A stretch of 64,000 nucleotides of DNA from Streptomyces yatensis (GTDB lineage Bacteria; Actinomycetota; Actinomycetes; Streptomycetales; Streptomycetaceae): assembly GCF_018069625.1 (NCBI RefSeq), contig NZ_CP072941.1, forward strand, positions 7,130,001 to 7,194,000. The letters are read 5' to 3'. A program made the translations under genes and the position numbers. A model generated the notes under the pieces. It ran no database searches. It saw only the letters and a program-made list of their open reading frames with translations, and had not been told where the DNA came from. Below, piece after piece: positions 45,949 through 54,768 of the stretch; positions within the stretch are counted from its first letter, which is position 1; every line of letters starts with the position of its first letter.

Positions 45949-47361
45949 ATGGGATCCCGACCGACCTGCCGTGCCGCCGTGACGCTTCTCGCCCTCGCCA
46001 CGGCGCTGTCCAGCTGTTCCGCACCGTCCCCGAAACCGGCGGTACGGCGAGAGGTGGCACTGGGCGCCCGGCTGAAGGATCCGCCGGAGCTGGTGAGCCA
46101 CAACGGGCTGCTGCGGGCACGGCTCGTCGTACAGCGGCGCAAGGTCGACGTGGCCGGCCGCAAGCGGTGGGCCCTCACCTACAACGACCGCTATATGCCC
46201 CCCACGTTGCGGATCCGCCCGGGTGACAAGGTGGAGCTGGACTTTGTGAACCGGGTGCGCCCCTACACCAACCTCCATGTGCACGGGCTGCATGTGTCAC
46301 CCAAGGCCCCCGCCGACAACGTCCTGATCCATATCGGGGCGGGCAAGACGTACCACTACCGATACCGGTTCCCGCAGGCCCTCAAGCCCGGCACTTACTG
46401 GTACCACTCGCACGCCCATCCTCTCTCGGCTCCCCAGGTCGCCGGGGGACTGGCGGGAATCATCGTGGTCGACGGGCTGCAACAGTACTTGCCGCCGGCC
46501 CTGCGCCACATCACCGAGCACACCATCGCGCTCAAGGACTTCCAGGTGCAGGGTGACGCGGTCAAAACCCAGGGCCTGAAGATCGGCGCCCCCACCCACC
46601 GGACCGTCAACGGCCAGCTCGACCCCACCATCCGCATCCGGCCCGGCGAGGTCCAGCTGTGGCGGCTGGCCAATATCAGCGCGAACATTTACTACAAGCT
46701 GCGCCTGCGGGGGTATCGGTTCAGGGTGATCGGACGGGACGGATTTCCCGTCGACCGCACCTTCACCAGGGACACCCTCCTCCTGGCGGCCGCCACCCGC
46801 TTCGACGTACTGGTCACCGGTGGCCGGCCCGGGCGCACCGTGCTGGAAACGCTTCCGTACAGCACCGGCCCGGCCGGCAATCAGTTCCCCCGGGCGAAGC
46901 TGGCCACCCTGGTCTCCTCGGGGAAACCGGTGGCGCGGGTGGCCATGCCCACCACCTTCGCTCCGTCGGAGGACCTGAGCCACCTCCCGCTCGCACGCCG
47001 GCGCACCGTGGTGTTCTCCGAGAACACGGCGGGGACCAAGTACTACATCAACGGCAAGCAGTTCGACCCGCACCGGGTGGACCTCAGATCGAAGCTGAAC
47101 ACCACCGAGGAATGGACCGTCGTCAACAAGAGCAACGAGGAGCACTCCTTCCACACCCACACCAACCACTTCCAGTTGATGAGCATCAACGGCGTGCCCC
47201 ACCACGGCCACAGCCTCCAGGACATCGCCAACGTTCCGGCCAAGGGCAAGCTCGTCATCCGGATCCGCTTCACCAACTACACCGGGAAGACCGTTCTGCA
47301 CTGCCACATCCTCAACCATGAGGACGAGGGCATGATGGCGATCCTGGACATCGTCAAGTGA
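45949..47361 (+). CDS. Multicopper oxidase, lipoprotein
   Basis: The 470-residue enzyme oxidises phenolic or metal substrates with reduction of oxygen to water. All four copper-ligand blocks are present: HVHGLH, WYHSHAH, HSFHTHTNHF and HCHILNHEDEGMM (the last with the type-1 Cys-His-Met set). The N-terminus has a lipobox-like LSSCSAP after a hydrophobic stretch, so it is probably anchored outside the membrane. ATG at 45949 has a ggag site. The 290-bp gap upstream contains a duplicated gttccgggcctcgagttc word at 45843 and 45876. Confidence 0.93.
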   Translation: MGSRPTCRAAVTLLALATALSSCSAPSPKPAVRREVALGARLKDPPELVSHNGLLRARLVVQRRKVDVAGRKRWALTYNDRYMPPTLRIRPGDKVELDFVNRVRPYTNLHVHGLHVSPKAPADNVLIHIGAGKTYHYRYRFPQALKPGTYWYHSHAHPLSAPQVAGGLAGIIVVDGLQQYLPPALRHITEHTIALKDFQVQGDAVKTQGLKIGAPTHRTVNGQLDPTIRIRPGEVQLWRLANISANIYYKLRLRGYRFRVIGRDGFPVDRTFTRDTLLLAAATRFDVLVTGGRPGRTVLETLPYSTGPAGNQFPRAKLATLVSSGKPVARVAMPTTFAPSEDLSHLPLARRRTVVFSENTAGTKYYINGKQFDPHRVDLRSKLNTTEEWTVVNKSNEEHSFHTHTNHFQLMSINGVPHHGHSLQDIANVPAKGKLVIRIRFTNYTGKTVLHCHILNHEDEGMMAILDIVK

Positions 47362-47363
47362 CC

Positions 47364-47426
47364 GATCGGGGTCGACTCGGCGCCGATCGGGGTCGAGTCG
47401 GCGCCGGTCCGGGTCGAGTCGGCGCC
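47364..47426. repeat. 21-bp tandem repeat, 3 copies
   Basis: Units at 47364, 47385 and 47406 share a ggtcgastcggcgcc core with a few substitutions. The array starts 2 bp after the multicopper oxidase stop codon. Confidence 0.85.
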
Positions 47427-47620
47427 GGTCCGGTCGGTCGTAGAGGTCAACCACCGCACCAGCACGATCCAGGCGGCCAGGACGACTACGATGCCAACGT
47501 ACCGATCCCGCCCGCCGAGGCGAACCGTCACTGACATCGTGCGTGGGGGCACGATTCGTCCGTCCGGCCGGGGCCGCTTCCTCGTTCGCGGCCTGTCCGG
47601 GCCACCGCCGCGGGCCGCGC

Positions 47621-47651
47621 TTGACTTCGAGCGCCCTCGAATCCATAGCGT
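47621..47651 (+). promoter_or_regulatory. MerR-type promoter before SDR gene
   Basis: TTGACT (47621-47626) and TAGCGT (47646-47651) are 19 bp apart. The dyad TTCGAG-CGCC-CTCGAA (47626-47641) lies in the spacer. The -10 box ends 6 nt before the ATG at 47658 (leaderless). The whole element closely resembles those at 1997 and 9950. Confidence 0.7.
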
Positions 47652-47657
47652 GCCGTC

Positions 47658-48629
47658 ATGAGCGACAGCACCACACCCCAGCACAGGATCGGTTCGGGTT
47701 TCGGCGCCCGGAGCACCGCCGACGACGTCCTCGCGGGCATCGACCTCACCGGTCGGCTCGCTCTGGTGACGGGCGGCTACTCGGGCATCGGCGTCGAGAC
47801 CACCCGCGCACTGGCGAAGGCCGGCGCCCGTGTCGTGGTCCCGGCCCGCCGGGTCGGCGCGGCGCGGGAGGGCCTGGCCGGGATCGACGGTGTCGAGGTG
47901 GGCGAACTGGATCTCGGCGACCTGGACAGCGTGCGCGCCTTCGCCGAGCGGTTCCTCGCCTCGGGCCGGAACCTGGACATCGTCATCGACAGCGCGGGCA
48001 TCATGGCCTGCCCCGAGACCCGGGTCGGGCCGGGCTGGGAGGCCCAGTTCGCCACCAACCACCTCGGCCACTTCGCCCTGGTCAACCGCCTGTGGCCGGC
48101 GATCGAGGCGGGCGGCGCCCGCGTCGTCTCGGTCTCCTCCACCGGCCACCATGCCTCCCCCATCCGCTGGGACGACGTCCACTGGCGCGACGGCTACGAC
48201 AAGTGGGAGGCGTACGGCCAGGCCAAGACGGCGAACGTGCTGTTCGCCGTGGAGCTCGACCGCCTCGGCCGGGAGCGGGGCGTGCGGGCCTTCTCGCTGC
48301 ACCCCGGTGGCATCCTCACTCCGCTGCAGCGGCACCTGCCGAAGCAGGAGATGGTCGAGCGGGGCTGGATCGACGAGGACGGCAACCTGCTCCACCCCGA
48401 GGCGTTCAAGACACCGCAGCAGGGTGCGGCCACGCAGGTGTGGGCGGCGACCTCCCCCCAGCTGGACGGCAGGGGCGGCGTCTACCTGGAGGACTGCGAG
48501 ATCGCCGAGCCCGCCCCGGCGGACGGCTCCCGGGTCGGCGTCAAGGAGTGGGCCACGGACCCGGAGCAGGCCACCCGCCTGTGGGCGCTGTTCGCCGAGC
48601 TGACCGGGGTGGACGCGTTCGCCGCCTGA
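47658..48629 (+). CDS. SDR family NAD(P)-dependent oxidoreductase
   Basis: The 323-residue Rossmann enzyme has the cofactor motif TGGYSGIGVE, Arg after strand 2 (PARRVG), NAG-equivalent DSAGIMA, catalytic Ser in VSVSSTGHH and YGQAK (Tyr-x3-Lys). It resembles the WWOX/retinol-dehydrogenase-like SDR group. The substrate is unknown. It is the first of a chain of redox genes to the end of the window, and its MerR-type promoter suggests inducible expression. An 8-bp repeat follows the stop codon. Confidence 0.93.
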   Translation: MSDSTTPQHRIGSGFGARSTADDVLAGIDLTGRLALVTGGYSGIGVETTRALAKAGARVVVPARRVGAAREGLAGIDGVEVGELDLGDLDSVRAFAERFLASGRNLDIVIDSAGIMACPETRVGPGWEAQFATNHLGHFALVNRLWPAIEAGGARVVSVSSTGHHASPIRWDDVHWRDGYDKWEAYGQAKTANVLFAVELDRLGRERGVRAFSLHPGGILTPLQRHLPKQEMVERGWIDEDGNLLHPEAFKTPQQGAATQVWAATSPQLDGRGGVYLEDCEIAEPAPADGSRVGVKEWATDPEQATRLWALFAELTGVDAFAA

Positions 48630-48642
48630 GAGGTGTGGCCGG

Positions 48643-48690
48643 TCGCCGGGTCGCCGGGTCGCCGGGTCGCCGGGTCGCCGGGTCGCCGGG
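48643..48690. repeat. 8-bp tandem repeat, 6 perfect copies
   Basis: The unit tcgccggg is repeated six times without error, 14 bp after the SDR stop codon, followed by a degenerate GC-rich tract to about 48790. The rest of the gap to 48908 shows no gene. Confidence 0.9.
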
Positions 48691-48908
48691 GCGCCGGGGG
48701 CGCGAGGCGGATGTGGGTGCTGCGTGGGCGCGGCGGCGGATGCGTGCCGCGCGGGCGCGGGGGCGGGCTCGGCGGCCTCGACGGGCACGTCTGTGAGCGC
48801 GAGGGGGGCTTCGCGAACGGCAGCGGGCTGCGTGGCGTAGCCCGCGCGGATCGACGGGCTAAGACGGGCAAAGGGGGCGGTGCCCGCGACGGGGTCCGTC
48901 CTCCGGCC

Positions 48909-49466
48909 TCACACCGCCGCTCGATCCGTCAGGATCGCGCTCACCACCACCCCGAAAAGGCGCTCGGCGCGCGCCTCGAGCCCGGGCTGGTCGCCGAGCC
49001 AGGCGAGCGACGAGGCCAGGGCGAAGAGGTCGGCGCCGTCGATGTCGGTCCGCGCCACGCCCGCGGCCTGGGCGCGGGTGAGGAGCCGGGTGCCGGCCCC
49101 GCGCATGGTGACGCAGGAGGTGTGGAGCGCGGACTCGGGGTCCTCGATCGCCTTCATCATCGCCGTCACCACTCCGCGGTAGTTCTTCGTGCACGCGACG
49201 AAGTCGCGCAGCCACAACATCACCGCGTCCTGGGGTGAGCTCGTGGTCTCGACCTCGGCCGCCCGCGCCGTCAGCTCGTCGAAGCTCGTGCGGAGCAGGG
49301 CCTCGAGCAGCGCCTCCCGGGTCGGGAAGTGGCGCAACAGCGTCGCCAGCCCGACCCCGGCCCGGCGGGCGATATCGCGCATCGACACGTCGACGCCCTG
49401 CTCGGTGATGACGGCGCCGGCGACGGCCAGCAGACGGTCGTGGTTGGCCCGGGCATCCGCCCTCAT
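48909..49466 (-). CDS. TetR family transcriptional regulator
   Basis: The 185-residue protein has the N-terminal HTH (VDVSMRDIARRAGVGLATLL then RHFPTREALLEALL) and a small C-terminal ligand domain. ATG at 49466 has a strong gggaggg site, which rules out the longer frame. It is divergent from the NADP-dependent oxidoreductase at 49579, and a large perfect palindrome lies between, so it is the probable repressor. Confidence 0.94.
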   Translation of the reverse strand: MRADARANHDRLLAVAGAVITEQGVDVSMRDIARRAGVGLATLLRHFPTREALLEALLRTSFDELTARAAEVETTSSPQDAVMLWLRDFVACTKNYRGVVTAMMKAIEDPESALHTSCVTMRGAGTRLLTRAQAAGVARTDIDGADLFALASSLAWLGDQPGLEARAERLFGVVVSAILTDRAAV

Positions 49467-49484
49467 CTGCCCTCCCTTGCATAT

Positions 49485-49522
49485 CCGGACCAGTGACCCG
49501 TATATTCGGATCACTGGTCCGG
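49485..49522. promoter_or_regulatory. TetR operator palindrome
   Basis: A perfect 12-bp inverted repeat (ccggaccagtga / tcactggtccgg) with a 14-bp AT-rich centre (containing tatatt) lies in the divergent promoter region between the TetR gene and the oxidoreductase. The size and position fit an operator that covers the divergent promoters. Confidence 0.75.
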
Positions 49523-49578
49523 AAAAACGGATCCGTGGTTCACTTAGTTTACCCCTCGGGGAGACGCAGGAGAGAGCT

Positions 49579-50610
49579 GTGCCCACACAGGCCACACAGA
49601 CCATGAAGGCGATCCGGCTGCACGAGTTCGGCGGCCCCCAGGTGCTGCGTCACGAGGAGGCGCCCGTTCCGGAACCGGGGCCGGGTGAGGTGCTCGTCCG
49701 TGTGCACGCGGTCGGCGTCAACCCTCCGGACTGGTACGCCCGCGAGGGAATGCCGAACGTACCGGCCGAGCTGAAGCCCCCGATGGATCTCCCCTTGATC
49801 CCGGGGACGGACGTCTCGGGCGTCGTGGAAGCGGTTGCCGCCGATGTCGCCGACGGCGACGGCTTCGCGGCCGGAGACGAGGTGTTCGGGCTGCTGCGCT
49901 TCCCCACCGCGCTCCAGGCCGGGGCCTACGCCGAGTACGTCACCGCGCCGGCGTCCGACTTCGCCCGCAAGCCGGCCGGCGTCGACCACGTGCACGCCGC
50001 CGCCCTGGCGATGTCGGGGCTGACCGCGTGGCAGTTCTTGATCGAGCTCGGGCACGACCATCCCTCGCCGTTCCAGGCCGCCCAGCACCGCCCGATGGCA
50101 CTCGACGGCGAGAAGACGGTGCTCGTCAACGGCGCCGCCGGTGGCGTGGGGCACCTCGCCCTCCAGCTGGCCAAGTGGAAGGGGGCCCGCGTCATCGCCG
50201 TGGCCTCCGGCGGCCACGAGGCGTTCCTGCGCGAACTCGGCGCCGACGAGTTCATCGACTACACCAAGGAGCGGCCCGAGGACGTCGCCCGTGACGTCGA
50301 CCTCGTCCTGGACACCGTCGGGGGCCCCGACAGCAGGCGCTTCCTGCAGACCGTCAAGCGCGGCGGGTCCCTCTACCCCGTGTACTTCGGCGAGTTCGAC
50401 GACGAGGAGAACGCGAAGCTGGGTGTCACGGTCACGGCCGCCCAGGTCCGCTCGCACGGCGCGCAACTCGCCGAGCTCGGGCGGCTGCTCGCGGACGGCA
50501 CGATCCGCGTGGCGATCGACAGCACCTTCCCGCTCGCGGACGCCCGCGCGGCGCATGAGCGAGCTGCCCAGGGACACCTCCGGGGCAAGATCGTCCTCAC
50601 GGTCGCATGA
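49579..50610 (+). CDS. NADP-dependent oxidoreductase, zinc-type/quinone oxidoreductase (MDR) family
   Basis: The 343-residue medium-chain reductase shows the GroES-like domain (PGEVLVRVHAVGVNPPDWY, LIPGTDVSGVVEAV) and the Rossmann core LVNGAAGGVGHLALQLAKW. No zinc-ligand Cys set is visible, so it is of the quinone-reductase subclass. GTG at 49579 has an aggagag site. It overlaps the SnoaL-like gene by ATGA. The divergent TetR and palindrome suggest substrate-induced expression. Confidence 0.93.
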   Translation: MPTQATQTMKAIRLHEFGGPQVLRHEEAPVPEPGPGEVLVRVHAVGVNPPDWYAREGMPNVPAELKPPMDLPLIPGTDVSGVVEAVAADVADGDGFAAGDEVFGLLRFPTALQAGAYAEYVTAPASDFARKPAGVDHVHAAALAMSGLTAWQFLIELGHDHPSPFQAAQHRPMALDGEKTVLVNGAAGGVGHLALQLAKWKGARVIAVASGGHEAFLRELGADEFIDYTKERPEDVARDVDLVLDTVGGPDSRRFLQTVKRGGSLYPVYFGEFDDEENAKLGVTVTAAQVRSHGAQLAELGRLLADGTIRVAIDSTFPLADARAAHERAAQGHLRGKIVLTVA

Positions 50611-51089
50611 GCGCGAAGGCCGCCCCCGGCTGGGGAAGCGCCCACCTCGCCGCGATCCGCCCGGGGCAGGTGGCCCTCGACCCGGCCGACCAGCTCGCCG
50701 TCCACCAGACGCTGGCGCGCTACGCCTTCGCCCTGGACCAGCAGGACCTGGAGGCACTGGGTGCCGTCCTGACCGAGGACGCCACATGGACGTTCAAGAT
50801 CGCTGACGAGACCGACCTCGGGCCCGTCGTCGGACGTGAGGCGATCCTCGCGTTCGTACGGGACGCGATGGCCGCGGAGACCGACCAGCGACGGCACAAC
50901 CTGGTCAACGTGGCCTTCCACAGCGCGAACGCCGAGGCGGCGCTGGTGCACGCGTACCTCATGCTCACGTCGAACGCGGGCGGGGGCGGGGGCGTGGTCG
51001 CGACCGGCTTCTACACCTTCGGGCTCGAACGCGCCGGGGGCGAGTGGCGGATCGCCGAGCTGTTCCTCGGCACGGACAACGCCTGGTAG
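50607..51089 (+). CDS. Nuclear transport factor 2 / SnoaL-like protein
   Basis: The 160-residue protein has the NTF2-like cone fold pattern (LARYAFALDQQDLEALGAVL; ATWTFKIADET; FYTFGLERAGGEWRIAELFL). Members are cyclases, isomerases or ligand-binding proteins. It is coupled to the oxidoreductase by ATGA overlap, so the two may act on the same substrate. Confidence 0.88.
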   Translation: MSAKAAPGWGSAHLAAIRPGQVALDPADQLAVHQTLARYAFALDQQDLEALGAVLTEDATWTFKIADETDLGPVVGREAILAFVRDAMAAETDQRRHNLVNVAFHSANAEAALVHAYLMLTSNAGGGGGVVATGFYTFGLERAGGEWRIAELFLGTDNAW

Positions 51090-51099
51090 TGGCGAACTG

Positions 51100-52020
51100 C
51101 TACAGATGGGCGCTGTAGAAGGCCGTCAGCCGTTCAATCGCCTGGTCGACGTATCGGGGCTCGTCGTACATCTCGTAGTGTCCGGCGCCTTCGACGATGA
51201 GCAGATCGATGGGGTTGGGGGCCAGCTTCCACAGTTTCATGCCCGCCTCGTACTGGCCGGTGTTCCCCTGGCGCCCCGCGACGATCACCTGGAGCGGTTG
51301 GGTGAGCAGCCGGTCGACGAGGTGGAAGGCGTCGTAGCCGAGGAGCAGCGCGTCGCTGCGGCGGAGGCGGCGGTTGGTCGAGTGCTCGTTGCCGCCTCTC
51401 GGCGTTCGGTAGTACGTGATCGCCTGAGTGGTGTCGATGTCGGTGAATCCGGCCGCCGCCGCGTCCTCGAGGGTGTCCGGCAGCCAGTTGACCCGCTCGA
51501 GGTCGTGCCCGATGACCTCCCGCGTCCGCGCCGCGGCAAGGTCATCGAGTGCTGCGGCGGGGCCGTCGGGGGAGAAGCCGGGCCCGCGCCAGGACTCGCC
51601 CATGTTGCCGGCGACGACCGTGGCGATCGCCTTGATGCGGTGATCGGTGCGAGCGGTGTGCACGGCGTAGCCGCCACCGGCGCAGATGCCCAGCGCGCCG
51701 ATCCGCTGTGGATCGATGCCGGGGATGGTGCTCAGCGCGTCGATCGCGTAGGAGATGTCTTCGCCGCGACGGTAGGGATCCTCGAGGTCACGGGGCTGTC
51801 CACCGCTTTGTCCTTGGTGGGAAGGGTCGAAGGTGAGGGCGGCGAAGCCGTTCTCGGCGAGTCGGGACGCGTAGTTCGCGCCGATCTGCTCCTTGACGCT
51901 GCTTCCCGGCGTGGAAAGCACGACCGCGGCCTGAGGCTCTGCGGCGGCGAAGCCGTCCGGGAGGTAGAGATCGGCGGCGAGGTCGAGGGTGTCGCGGGGG
52001 ATGGAGATGTGCTGTGGCAC
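51100..52020 (-). CDS. Alpha/beta hydrolase, dienelactone hydrolase-like (YcjY type)
   Basis: The 306-residue protein has the fold pattern AVVLSTPGSSVKEQIGANYA, FDPSHQGQSGGQP, the nucleophile elbow LGICAGGGYA (Cys in place of Ser, as in dienelactone hydrolases) and a C-terminal GAGHYEMYDEP His. It is divergent from a MarR-type regulator with a 9-bp inverted repeat between. The substrate is unknown. Confidence 0.9.
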   Translation of the reverse strand: MPQHISIPRDTLDLAADLYLPDGFAAAEPQAAVVLSTPGSSVKEQIGANYASRLAENGFAALTFDPSHQGQSGGQPRDLEDPYRRGEDISYAIDALSTIPGIDPQRIGALGICAGGGYAVHTARTDHRIKAIATVVAGNMGESWRGPGFSPDGPAAALDDLAAARTREVIGHDLERVNWLPDTLEDAAAAGFTDIDTTQAITYYRTPRGGNEHSTNRRLRRSDALLLGYDAFHLVDRLLTQPLQVIVAGRQGNTGQYEAGMKLWKLAPNPIDLLIVEGAGHYEMYDEPRYVDQAIERLTAFYSAHL

Positions 52021-52058
52021 GAGGGGTCAGCGCCTTCCGCGTAGAATCCTGGGGAGCT

Positions 52059-52088
52059 GTTCGGTTTCCGTCTTGTTCCAAACCGAAC
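52059..52088. promoter_or_regulatory. Inverted repeat in divergent promoter (MarR operator candidate)
   Basis: The perfect 9-bp arms gttcggttt (52059-52067) and aaaccgaac (52080-52088) are separated by 12 bp in the 102-bp gap between the hydrolase and MarR genes. The spacing, about two helical turns, fits a dimer-binding site. Confidence 0.6.
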
Positions 52089-52122
52089 TAGCGCGAGTCC
52101 GTACCATATCTCAAGGAGTGCC

Positions 52123-52539
52123 ATGCCGGCGGATGACGCTGCTGAGCTGTGGAAGTTGAACCAACGACTTCTGACCAGGGTCATGAACGCTGCCGCCCCG
52201 CAGCTCGAAGAGCTGGGGCTCGAGACGAAGGAGTTCTTCGTGCTCGACGAGGTGGACGCGTGTAAGTACCCGGCGGAACTCACACGGAAGCTGATGCTTC
52301 CCAAGGCGAGCGTCACGACGTACCTGCGGAACCTCGTTGAGCGCGGGCTGGTGCGCAGAGAGATCGACGAGACCGACTTGCGCCGCCATCGCCTCATGAC
52401 CACTCCCGAGGGGCAGCGCGTGCGCGCCAAGGCCCTCGAAGCTCTTGCCTCGGAGTTCTCGACGATGATGGCGCGACTCGACGAACGAGACCAATCTGAA
52501 CTGCGTCGGATGCTGTTGAGGCTCCTCGAGACCGAATAG
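52123..52539 (+). CDS. MarR family transcriptional regulator
   Basis: The 138-residue winged-HTH protein has the recognition region ELTRKLMLPKASVTTYLRNL and the wing LVRREIDETDLRRHRLMTT. It is divergent from the hydrolase gene and probably represses it through the inverted repeat at 52059. A strong convergent terminator follows. Confidence 0.93.
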   Translation: MPADDAAELWKLNQRLLTRVMNAAAPQLEELGLETKEFFVLDEVDACKYPAELTRKLMLPKASVTTYLRNLVERGLVRREIDETDLRRHRLMTTPEGQRVRAKALEALASEFSTMMARLDERDQSELRRMLLRLLETE

Positions 52540-52596
52540 GGCATGCGTCCCTGGCGTGCGACGCCTCGACAGACGCCTCGACGGAGGTGTCGTCAG

Positions 52597-52632
52597 TCCC
52601 CACGGGGAAGTTCGTGCACTTCCCCGTGGGGA
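52597..52632. terminator. Bidirectional hairpin terminator
   Basis: A perfect 15-bp stem (tccccacggggaagt / acttccccgtgggga) with a 6-nt loop lies between the convergent MarR gene and the NAD(P)-binding protein gene. Confidence 0.85.
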
Positions 52633-52648
52633 ATAGCGGACGCGGCTT

Positions 52649-53356
52649 TCAGTAGCCGATCGTGAAGCGGCGCTGCACGAAACGCGGCAGCTCTGCCTCG
52701 TCGATCAGAGCGACAGCGGCGTCCTCCGCCGAAATGCGACTGCGTCCGTCGGCATCCAAGACGGGCTGATCACCACCGATCCGGAAGCGACCGGTGCGCT
52801 CGCCGGGGGCGATGTCCTCGGCGGGGCTGAAGTAGGTCCAGAGCCGGTTCGAGGTGCGCAGGACGTTCAAGGCGTCCCGGTGGCCGCGCACCGCTGCCGC
52901 GTATTCCCGGGGCAGCCCGAGCTGATCGAGGCTGGCGTACAGAAGCTCGTCGGAGTCGGCGCGCACCACTCCGGGTTCGATCTCCAGGCTGCCCGCGCCG
53001 CCGATCACGATCAGCCGGGTCCTGAGGTGGGTCTCGAGCGCCGTCAGAAGGGCCCGTGCCGCGGTGGCGTAGACGGTGGGATCGGCGACCGAGCGCCGCA
53101 CCGTATCCGCCATGTCCTTGGCGGCATTGCCGGGCTGGAACCCGCTGATCAGCACGTCGAGTCCGGGCAGGACGGCTGCGATGCTCGCGGGGTCCAGGAT
53201 GTCGACGCTTGCCCAGGTGATGTTCTCGCGCTTGTCGTTGATCTCCGCCTGAGAGGCATCGCGGCTGAACGCCGTGACGTGATGTCCCCGGTCGAGCGCT
53301 TCGGAGACGATCCTGCTGCCGATGGTTCCCGTGGCTCCTATGACTCCGATGTACAT
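52649..53356 (-). CDS. NAD(P)H-binding protein (NmrA/YwnB-like SDR)
   Basis: The 235-residue atypical SDR has the Rossmann motif IGVIGATGTIGSRIVSEAL and lacks the Tyr-x3-Lys active site, as is common in NmrA-like and flavin-reductase-like sensors. ATG at 53356 has a ggggag site, so the upstream open frame is not used. It is divergent from the TetR gene at 53478 with 121 bp between. Confidence 0.9.
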   Translation of the reverse strand: MYIGVIGATGTIGSRIVSEALDRGHHVTAFSRDASQAEINDKRENITWASVDILDPASIAAVLPGLDVLISGFQPGNAAKDMADTVRRSVADPTVYATAARALLTALETHLRTRLIVIGGAGSLEIEPGVVRADSDELLYASLDQLGLPREYAAAVRGHRDALNVLRTSNRLWTYFSPAEDIAPGERTGRFRIGGDQPVLDADGRSRISAEDAAVALIDEAELPRFVQRRFTIGY

Positions 53357-53477
53357 GATTCTCCCCTGTTCGCGCGGACATGGGTGCGCACCAACAACTC
53401 GGTGACACTGTGCAGAGACTATACGGCGTGCAGTTTGGATACGGCCGCCAAGGAAGGTGACGCTGTAGAGTGGGCGG

Positions 53478-54194
53478 GTGGCGAGTACAGGGAGCAGAGG
53501 ACGACGTGAGCGGCTACGGGCCGAGGCGACGGCCGAAATCAAGAGCGTGGCACTCGGGTTGATGGCCTCGGGCGGGCCCGACGCCATCACCCTGCGGGCC
53601 ATCGCCCGCGAGATGGGCATGACCGCCAACGCCATCTACGGCTACTTCGCCACCCGCGACGACCTGGTCACCACGCTCATCAGCGATGTGTACACCGCGC
53701 TGGCCGACGCCGTGGAAGCCGCCTGGGGAGCAGCCCCCGCCACGGACCCGGCCACCCAGATCCAGGCGTGGGCCGGCGCTTTCCGGAACTGGGCGCTGGC
53801 CAACCCCGAGGGCTTCCGGCTCGTCTACGGCGACCCCGTTCCCGGCTACCACGCCCCCGAGGGTGGCGCCGCCCCGGACGCCGCACGCCGGGTCTGCACG
53901 GGGCTCACCGCACTCGCTGCGGCCGCCTGGCCCCATGCGGCACATCTCTACAAGGGCAGCGAGTTCGCGTGGTCAGACTTCGACCCCGGGCTTCTCGACA
54001 AGGTACGCCCGGCCTTCCCGGAACTGCCGCCCGCCGCCGTTGCGCTCGCCCTGCGGCTCTGGGGACATCTGCACGGTCTGGTGTCACTGGAGATCTACGG
54101 GCATATGCGCACCCAGACGGTGAGCCCGGACAAACTCTTCCGCGAGGAACTGACCCAGCTCGTCCGGGCATTGAGCATCCCCCCACAGGGCTGA
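53478..54194 (+). CDS. TetR/AcrR family transcriptional regulator
   Basis: The 238-residue protein has the HTH ITLRAIAREMGMTANAIYGY with FATRDDLVTTLI and a C-terminal WHG-like domain (LWGHLHGLVSLEIYGHM). GTG at 53478 is 6 nt after TAGAGT (53466-53471), the leaderless pattern. It is divergent from the NmrA-like gene, its likely target. No clean palindrome was found between them, only direct gtgcag words. Confidence 0.93.
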   Translation: MASTGSRGRRERLRAEATAEIKSVALGLMASGGPDAITLRAIAREMGMTANAIYGYFATRDDLVTTLISDVYTALADAVEAAWGAAPATDPATQIQAWAGAFRNWALANPEGFRLVYGDPVPGYHAPEGGAAPDAARRVCTGLTALAAAAWPHAAHLYKGSEFAWSDFDPGLLDKVRPAFPELPPAAVALALRLWGHLHGLVSLEIYGHMRTQTVSPDKLFREELTQLVRALSIPPQG

Positions 54195-54283
54195 CGGACG
54201 GTACGACCGCAAGCTCGGCCAGCCGTTGACCAGTCACGCCCCCACAGAGAGGCGACCAGTACCAGGCACGTCCCTCGTCGCCA

Positions 54284-54514
54284 TCACGGGGTGACTCCCG
54301 TGCCGCCGCACCGATGGCACGGCACGGCGTAGAGCGCCCCTTCGGCGCCAACGAACACGGTGGCCGCGAGCCGTCGAGGGCGCTGAGTCGCTCCCGGTCG
54401 CCGTCGACGGCCGGACCAGCATCCGCAGGCGTCATCCGGGAGTTCGTCAGGCGCTTGGAACCGGCCCGCGAATCGCACGATCTCGACTGCTCGAGGGTTT
54501 ACCCATTGCGACAC
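54284..54514 (-). CDS. Small Cys-containing protein (CxxCxGxG)
   Basis: The 76-residue protein ends VPCHRCGGTGVTP, a DnaJ-like CxxCxGxG half-motif, and has a further CGC in the middle (DDACGCWSGRRRRPG), so it may bind zinc. GTG at 54514 was chosen because aggaggtga sits 7 nt upstream. I do not recognise the family. It lies at the left edge of an accessory block and is preceded by a terminator hairpin. Confidence 0.65.
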   Translation of the reverse strand: MSQWVNPRAVEIVRFAGRFQAPDELPDDACGCWSGRRRRPGATQRPRRLAATVFVGAEGALYAVPCHRCGGTGVTP

Positions 54515-54615
54515 GGTGGTCACCTCCTGCTGTCGAGAGTACGGACGATGTGTACGGGTGTCAGTGCTTTCCGGCGGGTTCCCAAGCGGCTGGGACGAGT
54601 CTTCTGTGGGCGGGG

Positions 54616-54646
54616 CTCCGGCCCGGGGTCCGAGTCCGGGCCGGAG
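54616..54646 (-). terminator. Hairpin terminator
   Basis: A perfect 11-bp stem (ctccggcccgg / ccgggccggag) with a 9-nt loop lies in the 254-bp gap between two minus-strand small genes (54769 and 54514). Confidence 0.6.
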
Positions 54647-54768
54647 TCCCTTCATCCCCTGTCGTGTCGGCGGCCGCGCCTCGGCTGGGCCGACCGGCAG
54701 GGGGTCTGGAAGGCGGACCGCTGGTGGCGTGCTCCGGCGGGGGGCCGGAGCCCGGCGGCCCACCCGGT

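Noticed and set aside
53357..53477. Palindromic operator between the NmrA-like and TetR genes
   Set aside because: Only direct gtgcag and atacgg words were found. No inverted repeat of convincing length could be located by eye.
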